From contig JANQTK010000110.1 in NCBI GenBank assembly GCA_030731695.1, positions 8,829 through 15,489 of the forward strand: DNA of 6,661 nt, in the 5' to 3' direction. The notes beneath the pieces are model-generated. The model did not search any database, was not told the origin of the DNA, and saw only the letters and a list, made by a program, of their open reading frames with translations. Shown here piece after piece: positions 1 through 6,574 of the stretch (position 1 is its first letter; every line of letters starts with the position of its first letter). Both the position numbers and the translations under genes were made by a program. This DNA comes from Polaribacter sp. Lineage in GTDB: Bacteria > Bacteroidota > Bacteroidia > Flavobacteriales > Flavobacteriaceae.

Positions 1-975
1 GTTGGTGCCACAGGAATGGTTGGCACAGTTATGTTAAGAGTTCTAGAAGAACGCAATTTACCGATCACAGAATTAATTCCTGTAGCATCCGAAAAATCTG
101 CTGGAAAAAAACTAACTTACAAAGGAAAAGAATATACCATTGTAACGCTTGAACAAGCTGTTGCCATGAAACCTGAAATCGCGCTGTTTTCTGCGGGTGG
201 TGAAACCTCTTTGTTATGGGCGCCAAAATTTGCAGCAGTGGGCACAAAAGTAATTGACAATTCCTCTGCTTGGAGAATGGATCCTGACAAAAAATTGGTC
301 GTTCCAGAAATCAATGGAGATGTATTGACCAAAGACGATTATATCATTGCAAATCCGAATTGCTCAACCATTCAATTGGTGATGGTTTTAGCGCCTTTGC
401 ACAGCAAATACAACATGAAACGCGTGGTGATTTCTACCTATCAATCTGTTTCTGGAACTGGTGTAAAAGCGGTGCAACAATTGGCAAATGAAGAGGCGGG
501 TATAGATGGCGAAATGGCCTATCATTATAAAATTGGCAGAAATGCCATTCCTCAATGCGATGTTTTTTTAGAAAACGGCTATACCAAAGAAGAAATGAAA
601 TTGGTAAAAGAACCTAAAAAGATTTTACGCGATGATTCTTTTTCAGTTACTGCTACTGCTGTTCGAATTCCAACTGCAGGTGGGCATTCTGAAGCTGTAA
701 ATGTGCAATTCGAAAATGATTTTGATTTGGCTGAAGTACGTCACATATTAAGTAAAACTCCTGGAGTTATTGTACAAGATGATTTGGCAAACCATATTTA
801 TCCAATGCCCATCACTGCGAACGACAAAGACGAAGTGTTTGTTGGGCGAATCAGAAGAGATGAATCTCAAAAAAATACCTTAAATTTGTGGATTGTTGCT
901 GACAACTTACGCAAAGGTGCTGCAACAAATACAATTCAGATTGCTGAATATTTAATTGCACACAACTTGGTATAA
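1..975 (+). CDS. asd: Aspartate-semialdehyde dehydrogenase, 5' end cut by window edge
   Basis: This cytoplasmic enzyme reduces aspartyl phosphate to aspartate semialdehyde with NADPH, the branch point towards lysine/diaminopimelate, threonine and methionine. Frame 1 is open from base 1 and encodes 324 visible residues ending in TAA. Visible residues 2-8 are the nucleotide-binding loop GATGMVG, which normally lies about 6-8 residues from the N-terminus, so only a few codons are missing. The ATG at position 16 falls inside this loop and is not the start. The catalytic cysteine is in NPNCST (visible residue 121, codon 361-363). The substrate-binding arginine and catalytic histidine are in VRIPTAGGHS (Arg 222, His 229). 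Length and motif order fit the complete family of about 330 residues. The next gene starts 14 bp downstream on the same strand, suggesting an operon. The identification is firm; the promoter lies outside the window. Confidence 0.97.
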   Translation, partial: VGATGMVGTVMLRVLEERNLPITELIPVASEKSAGKKLTYKGKEYTIVTLEQAVAMKPEIALFSAGGETSLLWAPKFAAVGTKVIDNSSAWRMDPDKKLVVPEINGDVLTKDDYIIANPNCSTIQLVMVLAPLHSKYNMKRVVISTYQSVSGTGVKAVQQLANEEAGIDGEMAYHYKIGRNAIPQCDVFLENGYTKEEMKLVKEPKKILRDDSFSVTATAVRIPTAGGHSEAVNVQFENDFDLAEVRHILSKTPGVIVQDDLANHIYPMPITANDKDEVFVGRIRRDESQKNTLNLWIVADNLRKGAATNTIQIAEYLIAHNLV

Positions 976-989
976 TTTTAATTTTCATA

Positions 990-2033
990 ATGTCAACATT
1001 TTATAAAACCACTATTAAAGAGATTACACAAGAAACCGCAACTGCGGTTTCTGTCTTATTCCACATTCCCGAAAATCTTCGACCTATTTTTCAATTTACA
1101 GCAGGTCAATACATCACTTTGCAAAAAGAAATTCATGGTGAAATTGTCAGAAGAGCCTATTCTATTTGTGCCACTCCACAAAGTGGCGAGCTAAAAGTTG
1201 CCATCAAAGCTGTTGAAAAAGGGGTGTTTTCTAGCTATGCAACCTCCGAATTGAAAGTGGGTGATGCTATCGAAATTTCAGCTCCTGAAGGTCGTTTTCA
1301 ATTGCAACCTCAACCCAACAAAAACTACATTGCTTTTGCTGCTGGTAGTGGTATTACGCCGATTTTATCGATGTTAAAAACGGTCTTGGAAAATGAAGCA
1401 AGTGCTACTTTTACACTCGTTTACGGAAATAGAACGGTTGCAGAAACCATGTTTTATGACGAGTTATTGCAGCTAAAAAAACAGTATGCCAACTTTCAGT
1501 TGGAATTTATTTGCAGTAGAGAACGTCAAGAAAATGCCTTGTTTGGCAGAATAGACAAAGCTTTTACCAACTTTTTCATCAAAAACAAATACAAAGACAC
1601 CACTTTTGATAGTGCTTATTTATGTGGCCCTGAAGAAATGATTCATACGGTTTCTGACACCTTAAAAGAAGGAGGTTTTTCAGCAGAAAATATTCATTTT
1701 GAACTATTTACCACTTCAGTTAACGAAGAGGAAGCCTCAAAAATAAAAGACGGAACTACTGAAATTACGATTCTTTTAGACAGTGATGAAACAACGTTTA
1801 CCATGACACAAACAGACAACATTTTGGCTGCTGCTTTGCGCCATCATGTAGATGCGCCTTATTCTTGTCAAGGTGGGGTTTGCAGTTCGTGTTTGGCAAA
1901 AGTTACTGAAGGAAAAGCAGTGATGACGAAAAATTCGATTTTAACGGACAGCGAAGTGGCAGAAGGATTTATTTTAACCTGTCAAGCACATCCAACAACC
2001 TCAAAAATAACTATTGACTTTGATGACGTATAA
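990..2033 (+). CDS. PaaE-like oxidoreductase with FAD, NAD(P) and plant-type 2Fe-2S domains
   Basis: This 347-residue protein has the three-domain layout of the reductase component PaaE of phenylacetyl-CoA epoxidase and related ferredoxin-NADP reductase-like proteins. It would pass electrons from NAD(P)H through flavin to a 2Fe-2S cluster and on to a partner. Residues 1-105 form the FAD-binding barrel, with the flavin motif RAYS at 55-58. Residues 112-240 form the nucleotide-binding domain, with AGSGITP at 118-124 and the C-terminal LCGPEEM at 211-217. Residues 257-347 are a plant-type ferredoxin domain with cluster cysteines 293, 298, 301 and 331 (C-x4-C-x2-C-x29-C). All cofactor residues are present, so it should be active. 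It lies 14 bp after asd and 21 bp before the exporter gene. No paaABCD oxygenase genes are in view, so its electron acceptor is unknown and the PaaE name rests on domain order only. Confidence 0.9.
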   Translation: MSTFYKTTIKEITQETATAVSVLFHIPENLRPIFQFTAGQYITLQKEIHGEIVRRAYSICATPQSGELKVAIKAVEKGVFSSYATSELKVGDAIEISAPEGRFQLQPQPNKNYIAFAAGSGITPILSMLKTVLENEASATFTLVYGNRTVAETMFYDELLQLKKQYANFQLEFICSRERQENALFGRIDKAFTNFFIKNKYKDTTFDSAYLCGPEEMIHTVSDTLKEGGFSAENIHFELFTTSVNEEEASKIKDGTTEITILLDSDETTFTMTQTDNILAAALRHHVDAPYSCQGGVCSSCLAKVTEGKAVMTKNSILTDSEVAEGFILTCQAHPTTSKITIDFDDV

Positions 2034-2048
2034 AATTTTGTATTTTTA
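2019..2048 (+). promoter_or_regulatory. Possible weak Bacteroidota promoter ahead of the LysE-family gene
   Basis: TTTG at 2019-2022 is followed after 18 bp by TATTTTTA at 2041-2048, one base from the Bacteroidota -7 consensus TAnnTTTG. The predicted transcript would start at or very near the ATG at 2055. The first element lies within the end of the preceding gene. The spacing is slightly short and the DNA is AT-rich, so a chance match is quite possible; read-through from asd is the simpler explanation. Confidence 0.25.
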
Positions 2049-2054
2049 CGCTCT

Positions 2055-2741
2055 ATGAGTTTTTTTGATATTAAAAATGCGCTTCTCATTGGCTTCTTCA
2101 TGGCTTTCATGATAGGACCTGTTTTTTTTATGCTGATTCAAACCAGTATTTTAAAAGGCGCAAGAGCTGCCATTGTTTTTGATTTGGGGGTTATTTTAGG
2201 GGATATTAGTTTCATTTTATTGGCCTATTATGGCAGTAGGTCCTTACTAGAAAAAATAAAAGACGACCCTAGATTGTTTTTTATTGGGGGAATGGTGCTG
2301 ATCATTTACGGTTTGATTACCTATTTTGACAAAGAAAACAAAAAACAAGTAGAAGAAAGCGAAGAATTGGTAAACATCCCCATCAAAAATAATTACTTGA
2401 AACTTTTCTTAAAAGGCTATTTTTTAAATTTTATCAATATTGGTGTTTTGACATTTTGGCTGGGAGCAGTTTTGGTGATTGGCCCGTCATTAGACATGAG
2501 TAGAAATGCTATTTTTTCTTATTTCGGAACCATCATTTTAGGCTATTTCCTTACTGATTTAGGAAAAATCTTCTTAGCCAAAAAACTGAAAGACAAAATG
2601 ACGCCAGCCCTTGTTTTTAGGGTAAAAAGAATCATGGGAATCATCTTAATTGTGTGTGGTGTATTTTTGATGCTGAAAGGGTTTATACCTAGTGAGCAAA
2701 TTAATTCGATGATGAAAATTTCGGCAATTATTTCTTTGTAA
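2055..2741 (+). CDS. LysE/RhtB-family amino-acid exporter-like membrane protein
   Basis: This 228-residue inner-membrane protein has the size and pattern of the LysE/RhtB translocators, which export amino acids such as lysine, threonine or homoserine using the proton gradient. Six hydrophobic segments are visible at about residues 8-30, 38-60, 74-91, 115-146, 151-175 and 188-210. The family's GP signature near the end of the first helix appears as MIGPVFFML (19-27). The second segment has the conserved GVILGD (45-50), and the fourth begins with GYFLNFINIGVLTFW (121-135), which resembles the family's F-x-x-G-x-x-x-N-x-x-N-P pattern. A charged loop at 92-112 separates the two halves. The start at 2055 is the only sensible ATG, 21 bp after the reductase stop, with no Shine-Dalgarno. 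The substrate cannot be read from sequence; linkage to asd makes an aspartate-family amino acid an attractive guess. Confidence 0.85.
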   Translation: MSFFDIKNALLIGFFMAFMIGPVFFMLIQTSILKGARAAIVFDLGVILGDISFILLAYYGSRSLLEKIKDDPRLFFIGGMVLIIYGLITYFDKENKKQVEESEELVNIPIKNNYLKLFLKGYFLNFINIGVLTFWLGAVLVIGPSLDMSRNAIFSYFGTIILGYFLTDLGKIFLAKKLKDKMTPALVFRVKRIMGIILIVCGVFLMLKGFIPSEQINSMMKISAIISL

Positions 2742-2759
2742 AGTACTTGTCTTAAAAAA

Positions 2760-3060
2760 TTATTTATAAAGCGAGGTCTCACAAACTTGGCAGTAAAAAG
2801 AATAGTCACTTTCACCAATTTGCAACCAACTGAATATTTCTTGCTATCGTTTCAGGATATTTTTTGTGAATTGTATAGTGATTATCAATTGTCTTTAACC
2901 CCTTTTTAACAACATACAAAAGATAATGTAAAAATAGCTTTGCAAGCGAAAAGATAGCAGCCCTAAATTGCGGATGATTTGCTAAAAAGAAAGGGCAATG
3001 TATGCGATAAAGTTGAGTGCTTACTTTTAAAGCTTCGTTATGTAATGAACCATTGCAAAA
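2760..3060 (-). pseudogene. Probable decayed small gene or intergenic element with coding-like frames
   Basis: On the minus strand a frame runs from 3060 to a TGA at 2812-2814 for 82 sense codons without a stop and without any ATG; it follows directly on a TGA at 3061-3063. Its translation includes HPQFRAAIFSLAKLFLHYLL and, near the end, KKYPETIARNIQ. In a frame shifted by one base, 27 open codons (2763-2843, stop 2760-2762) overlap its end and finish with a plausible tail ending FYCQVCETSLYK. One small indel between 2812 and 2846 would join the two into about 95-105 codons. The lack of a start codon and the frame break argue for a pseudogene or for a conserved repeat that happens to be open. 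I do not recognise the product. It converges on the exporter gene, which ends at 2741. Confidence 0.3.
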
Positions 3061-3074
3061 TCAATACATAATGA
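3035..3074. repeat. Imperfect inverted repeat, possible RNA hairpin
   Basis: The arms TCGTTATGTA (3035-3044) and TACATAATGA (3065-3074) are complementary at 10 positions with one G-U wobble, around a 20-base loop. The stem is AT-rich and there is no adjacent T tract on either strand, so it is not a typical terminator. It spans the boundary between the decayed frame and the receptor terminator. It may mark the end of an element or may be chance. Confidence 0.25.
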
Positions 3075-3086
3075 CAAAACAGGGTT

Positions 3087-3123
3087 AAAAAAAATGTGCC
3101 ACCGTACAATGAAGTGGCACATT
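3087..3123 (-). terminator. Intrinsic terminator of the TonB-dependent receptor gene
   Basis: The arms AATGTGCCAC (3093-3102) and GTGGCACATT (3114-3123) are perfectly complementary over 10 bp around an 11-base loop. Read on the minus strand the hairpin runs directly into eight T residues (the A run at 3087-3094 on the plus strand, partly shared with the stem). It begins 13 bp beyond the receptor stop codon. Strand orientation and distance fit a rho-independent terminator for that gene. Confidence 0.88.
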
Positions 3124-3136
3124 ATAAAACTATCTT

Positions 3137-5368
3137 TTAAAACTTAGCCCCAATGGATACAAAAAAGGTCCTGCCTTCTCCAGGTAATATTCCCGGTCCT
3201 GGATACCCTCCAGCTCTTCGAGTTGCATACATTTGGTTGGTTAGGTTGTTGATGCCGGCTTTGATATTATAGTTCTTCAACCATTTGTATTCTGCAGAAA
3301 AATCCATTACCTCATAGCCTTCTAACCATCCTGTAACGCCATTAGCAGAAGGGTTTTGCGTATTGTTGGCATCTGTAAAAATACCACCTGAAGTACGGTA
3401 TTGCAGGGTGGAGGAAAAATTATTTTTACTATACACCAACCCAAAATTATGCACATACCTAGGAGAATTTTCTACGCGATTGCCGTTTAAATTGCTTTCT
3501 GTAATTTGCACATTTGGTGCAGTACCACTCGTTGTAAACACACTAAAATCAGTGTAACGAGCATCAATAAAACTCATGGTGGCAAATAATTCTAAATTAC
3601 CAAAAGTGTTGTTGATGTTCAAAAATCGAGCAACATTAAAATTCACAAAACTTTCTATTCCTTGGTTTACGGTTTCACCTAAATTGGTTCGATATAAAAA
3701 TGTTCCTTGGGCTGGGTCGTTGTTTACAAATTGACGAACTCCCCCAATGCGGTTATTGTAACGTAAGTAAAACAAACTTACATCAAAATTGATGTAATTG
3801 TTAATGAACCCACGATAGCCTACATCGGCATTATAACCATCTGCATCTTTAAGGTTTGGGTCTATTACATCAGTAACTGCTGGTGGAGTGAAGTCGGAAA
3901 ACAACACCGGACGAAATGCTTGGGTGATATTCGCATACAAATTGGTAGCACCAAACTCATATTCCAACCCTAAGCCAAATAAAGCCTTGCTTCGAGAAAT
4001 GTTTTTGTTTTCAAACGGTACTTCGTTCCCTGATTGCAAACCAAATCTGCCACTTCCGGTGTTTTCGATGTATTCGTATCGAACTCCAGGAGTGATGCTA
4101 AATTTATCGGTTACTTTAAATTGATTTTCGGCAAAGACAGCTACATTGTTGGTGAGAAAATCTAACGCTCTTGGGTAGATGCCTTCCACACTCAAATCAT
4201 AATCTGAATCAGTAGTGCCAAGTCCTTGTTGATTACGGATGGTATTTGCACGGTATAAACGAACTCCAAATGCCAAATTATTCTCTATCTTTCCTAATGT
4301 ATAGTTCAATAAGTTTCGGTTTTCTAAGCCAAAGTTCTCATAGAAATCTCTATCCACTCTTCGGTTGGCATACTCGTTGGTTGCCGGATTGATAACATCT
4401 GAAATATTGGGAGTAGCAGTGAACCCCACACTATTTCTTTCTCCAACCAAACCAAAAAACTTGGTGTTGGAGGTTAAACGTTCTGAAATTTTGGTGTCAA
4501 AGTTCAAGGAAAATACATTCCATGGCACGCCAAACCAATTGCGGTCTCTTAACGACTGACGTGGATTATCATTGAACTGAGCATCGGTTAAACCACCTCC
4601 TTGTTGTAACTCATAAACCATGTTCGTATACTCGGCCGAAAGTTTGGTGTTTTCTGTAAAAGCATATTCCAAAAACAAATGCGAGTTTCGAACTTTATAT
4701 TGGCTGCTTTCTCTCCAGCCATCTGCACTTCGGGAATGATTGTAGGCATAATAAGAAAACTTGCCTAATTTTCCACCAATGGCATTGTAGCTACTCATTA
4801 AATTATAACTACCAACGGTATTTTGGGTTTCAAAAGAGAATTTTTTGGTGTTTTCGCGTTTCAGCACATAGTTTAGCATCCCACCAAATTGGGGACCATA
4901 TTGCAATGCAGCGCCACCTCTTATCAGTTCAATACTAGCGACGGCTTCTAAAGGCGGATTATAATACGCTTCTGGATAGCCAAAAACATCTGCAGATACA
5001 TCGAAACCGTTTTGTCTAACATTTAATTCCCAACTTCTATTGGGACTTAAACCTCTAACTCCAACATTTATTTGCACTCCCGAACCATCGTTTTCCCAAA
5101 TATTTACCCCTGGTACTCTCGAAAATACTTCTCGAGCATTATTGGTCGTCAAATTGGCATTGAAAGAAGAAAGTTTTAATACTTCATTTTTTTTTCCAGA
5201 ATAAACGGTGTTTTTCTTGGTTTCGGGCATTCTTTCCGGACTCATCCTTAAGGAAGATACTACTACGGTGTCTAATCTTACAATCGTATCGTTTACGATA
5301 AAATTCTGATTTTGTGCTTGTGTATAAAAACAGCATCCAAAAGCGAAAAGGGCATAAAGGTATTTCAT
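3137..5368 (-). CDS. TonB-dependent outer-membrane receptor, FecA-like
   Basis: This 743-residue receptor should import a ferric chelate or similar ligand across the outer membrane using energy from TonB-ExbBD. Residues 1-18 form a signal peptide (cut after TQA). LDTVVVS at 32-38 is a plausible TonB box. The plug covers about 65-170 and carries the FecA-like blocks VRGLSPNRSW (104-113), IELIRGGAALQYGP (146-159) and NYV (166-168). The rest is beta-barrel, including DPNLKDADGYNADVGYRG, and it ends in the outer-membrane phenylalanine (GAKF). Length is typical. There is no N-terminal signalling (STN) domain and no carboxypeptidase-like extension, and no sigma/anti-sigma pair or SusD partner is nearby, so it is a transporter rather than a transducer. 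It has its own promoter with two operator-like boxes and a strong terminator, so it is probably monocistronic. Ferric citrate is suggested by FecA similarity but is not proven. Confidence 0.93.
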   Translation of the reverse strand: MKYLYALFAFGCCFYTQAQNQNFIVNDTIVRLDTVVVSSLRMSPERMPETKKNTVYSGKKNEVLKLSSFNANLTTNNAREVFSRVPGVNIWENDGSGVQINVGVRGLSPNRSWELNVRQNGFDVSADVFGYPEAYYNPPLEAVASIELIRGGAALQYGPQFGGMLNYVLKRENTKKFSFETQNTVGSYNLMSSYNAIGGKLGKFSYYAYNHSRSADGWRESSQYKVRNSHLFLEYAFTENTKLSAEYTNMVYELQQGGGLTDAQFNDNPRQSLRDRNWFGVPWNVFSLNFDTKISERLTSNTKFFGLVGERNSVGFTATPNISDVINPATNEYANRRVDRDFYENFGLENRNLLNYTLGKIENNLAFGVRLYRANTIRNQQGLGTTDSDYDLSVEGIYPRALDFLTNNVAVFAENQFKVTDKFSITPGVRYEYIENTGSGRFGLQSGNEVPFENKNISRSKALFGLGLEYEFGATNLYANITQAFRPVLFSDFTPPAVTDVIDPNLKDADGYNADVGYRGFINNYINFDVSLFYLRYNNRIGGVRQFVNNDPAQGTFLYRTNLGETVNQGIESFVNFNVARFLNINNTFGNLELFATMSFIDARYTDFSVFTTSGTAPNVQITESNLNGNRVENSPRYVHNFGLVYSKNNFSSTLQYRTSGGIFTDANNTQNPSANGVTGWLEGYEVMDFSAEYKWLKNYNIKAGINNLTNQMYATRRAGGYPGPGILPGEGRTFFVSIGAKF

Positions 5369-5374
5369 TAAAAT

Positions 5375-5397
5375 TTATTTAGATTAATTCTTGATTG
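5375..5397 (-). promoter_or_regulatory. Downstream operator-like box at the receptor start site (iron-box-like)
   Basis: TTATTTAGATTAATT (5375-5389, plus-strand reading) is an exact copy of the sequence at 5432-5446. The second half of the palindrome (5391-5397) is degenerate here. The box lies directly downstream of the -7 element and covers the predicted transcription start (about 5391) and the 5' leader, so a bound repressor would block initiation. AT-rich TTATTTAGA boxes resemble operators of Fur- or DtxR-type metal regulators; the regulator is inferred. Confidence 0.5.
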
Positions 5398-5429
5398 CAA
5401 AGGTAAAAGCAGATCTTTTATTACGCAAA
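5398..5429 (-). promoter_or_regulatory. Bacteroidota sigma-ABfr-type promoter of the receptor gene
   Basis: On the minus strand TTTG (5426-5429) is followed after exactly 20 bp by TACCTTTG (5398-5405). This matches the Bacteroidota primary promoter consensus TTTG / TAnnTTTG in both elements and in spacing. Transcription should start about 5391, giving a leader of roughly 22 bases before the ATG at 5366-5368. The leader is A/T-rich with no Shine-Dalgarno, usual in this phylum. Confidence 0.8.
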
Positions 5430-5431
5430 TA

Positions 5432-5454
5432 TTATTTAGATTAATTTTAAATAA
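5432..5454 (-). promoter_or_regulatory. Upstream palindromic operator-like box (iron-box-like)
   Basis: This is a 23-bp inverted repeat with perfect 7-bp arms TTATTTA (5432-5438) and TAAATAA (5448-5454) around GATTAATTT. Its left 15 bp are identical to the box at 5375-5389, 57 bp away. It sits 2 bp upstream of the -33 element, so together the two boxes bracket the core promoter. This layout fits a dimeric metal-responsive repressor of the Fur or DtxR type on an iron-uptake receptor; which protein binds is inference. Confidence 0.6.
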
Positions 5455-5714
5455 ACTTTGATTTTAACATTTCTGAGAGATTTGTTGAATTCTTATTTTA
5501 ATATATATATGTGGTTTAGCAGTTTTTGAAGATAACTATTTTTTATCTGATTCTACAAACAAAAACCCTGATTTTAGTTCGCTCAAAAAAATACAAATTA
5601 TTGAAGGATTCTTATTTATTACCTTTTTATGTTGTCGAAAACCTGAAAATCAAAAACAAGTTTACAAAGTTAGGATTGACAGCTTTAAAGAATAAACTGA
5701 AGTGGCTGTTTTTA
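5455..5714. other. Intergenic stretch with no supported gene
   Basis: These 260 bp separate the stop of the lipoprotein gene from the receptor control region and are strongly AT-rich. They include a short alternating AT run near 5505 and a weak 6-bp inverted repeat, AGATAA (5529-5534) and TTATCT (5542-5547). A terminator for the lipoprotein gene is expected here, but no GC-containing stem with a T tract is evident. The only long open frame, plus strand 5526-5819, runs antisense into the lipoprotein gene and is Lys/Leu/Phe-rich without a recognisable domain; I do not call it a gene. Confidence 0.5.
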
Positions 5715-6569
5715 TTATTTTATCGAAAACTCATACAAATTACGACCTCGAAAAAGAGTTTGTTCATCAGTAATGTAAAGGGTGTTATTGTCTTTAAAGC
5801 AAATCCCTTCTTTTTGTGATACGTGTTTAAACAGTATTGTTTGTACTGTACCTGACAAAAAAGCATCGTCTTTAAAATCGGTAAAAATCATGATGTTTTT
5901 TTCGGAAAGTAAGGCTACTTTTTTTCCGTCTTCCGAAATATCAGCCCCGGTAATCCAAGAATAACTGCTGTTTCCGTTGTAAAATTCGCCTACCAATTTG
6001 GCTGTGTGCTTGCCTGGTTCTGAAGGTATTTGATACATAAAGGTTTGTCCGTACTTGTCTTTTACCCTGCTTTTGGTAAATATGTATAAATAGTTTTTAA
6101 AATAAAAAAAGGCTTCTGCATCAAAAAATAGGTGTTCTTTTTTAGGCGGGAATTCTTGTTGATTTTCATATTGAAATTCGATAATTTCAACACTGGCTTT
6201 GCTCTTTTTCAACTCTTTACCCGAAACTTTTAAAATCCGTAAATTTTTTCGTTTGTTGCGATTATTTCCAAAATCCCCAATATATAAATTGCCATTTTCA
6301 TCGCTCGTGATGTCTTCCCAATCATGGTTTTGGGCATCAATGCTAACTTCTTTTTTTATATTCCCTTTTTTTGATACACCGTAAATTTTTGAAGCATTGC
6401 CACTGTCATTAAGCATCCAAATAAGAGGACTATTGCCCATTTTTTCATTCCCAGAAACTTCGTTTAAGACGCTTGGCAAGGAAGCCAACAAGGTAAGTTT
6501 GCCAAAGTTTTCATCTTTTTGACAACTGAGTAGGATTAAAAAACTTAAAAAAATGCTGATTTTTCTCAT
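5715..6569 (-). CDS. Surface-type lipoprotein, probable beta-propeller (NHL/SdiA-regulated-like)
   Basis: This is a 284-residue predicted lipoprotein of unknown function. The N-terminus is a lipoprotein signal peptide ending in the lipobox LLSC with Cys16 as the lipidation site. The following QKDEN resembles the Bacteroidota lipoprotein export signal (Gln/Lys then acidic residues), which sends lipoproteins to the cell surface. The mature part is rich in short strands with repeated blade-like motifs: WMLNDSGN (51-58), HDWEDITSDENGNLYIGDFG (82-101), FFDAEAFF (148-155), ITGADISEDGKKVALLSE (206-223) and KEGICFKDNNTLYITDE (253-269). Repeats of the 'D-x-E-G-hydrophobic / LYI-x-DE' kind suggest a five- or six-bladed propeller, but I cannot assign a ligand or activity. 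The start lies 5 bp after the stop of the upstream gene, so the two are probably co-transcribed. No close terminator was found. Confidence 0.75.
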   Translation of the reverse strand: MRKISIFLSFLILLSCQKDENFGKLTLLASLPSVLNEVSGNEKMGNSPLIWMLNDSGNASKIYGVSKKGNIKKEVSIDAQNHDWEDITSDENGNLYIGDFGNNRNKRKNLRILKVSGKELKKSKASVEIIEFQYENQQEFPPKKEHLFFDAEAFFYFKNYLYIFTKSRVKDKYGQTFMYQIPSEPGKHTAKLVGEFYNGNSSYSWITGADISEDGKKVALLSEKNIMIFTDFKDDAFLSGTVQTILFKHVSQKEGICFKDNNTLYITDEQTLFRGRNLYEFSIK

Positions 6570-6574
6570 TCAAT

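Noticed and set aside
2742..2800. Terminator for the plus-strand operon after the exporter gene
   Set aside because: Only tiny AT-rich self-complementary pieces such as AAGTACTT are present; no stem with a following T tract was found.
2543..2818. 91-codon minus-strand open frame overlapping the end of the LysE-family gene
   Set aside because: Most of it is antisense to a clear membrane-protein gene, it has no recognisable domain, and its N-terminal part falls in a third frame of the decayed element.
2842..2959. TGCTATC (2842-2848) and GATAGCA (2953-2959) as a long-range stem
   Set aside because: Only 7 bp with a loop over 100 bases; expected by chance at this length.
3363..4559. Several plus-strand open frames of 64-78 codons inside the receptor gene
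   Set aside because: They are antisense shadows of a well-supported TonB-dependent receptor with intact motifs.
5500..5515. Alternating AT run as a special structural element
   Set aside because: Short alternating AT tracts are common in AT-rich flavobacterial spacers and no regulatory context supports it.
5526..5819. 97-codon plus-strand open frame in the gap before the receptor
   Set aside because: Lys/Leu/Phe-rich composition expected from AT-rich spacer, no domain or promoter, and its last third is antisense to the lipoprotein gene.
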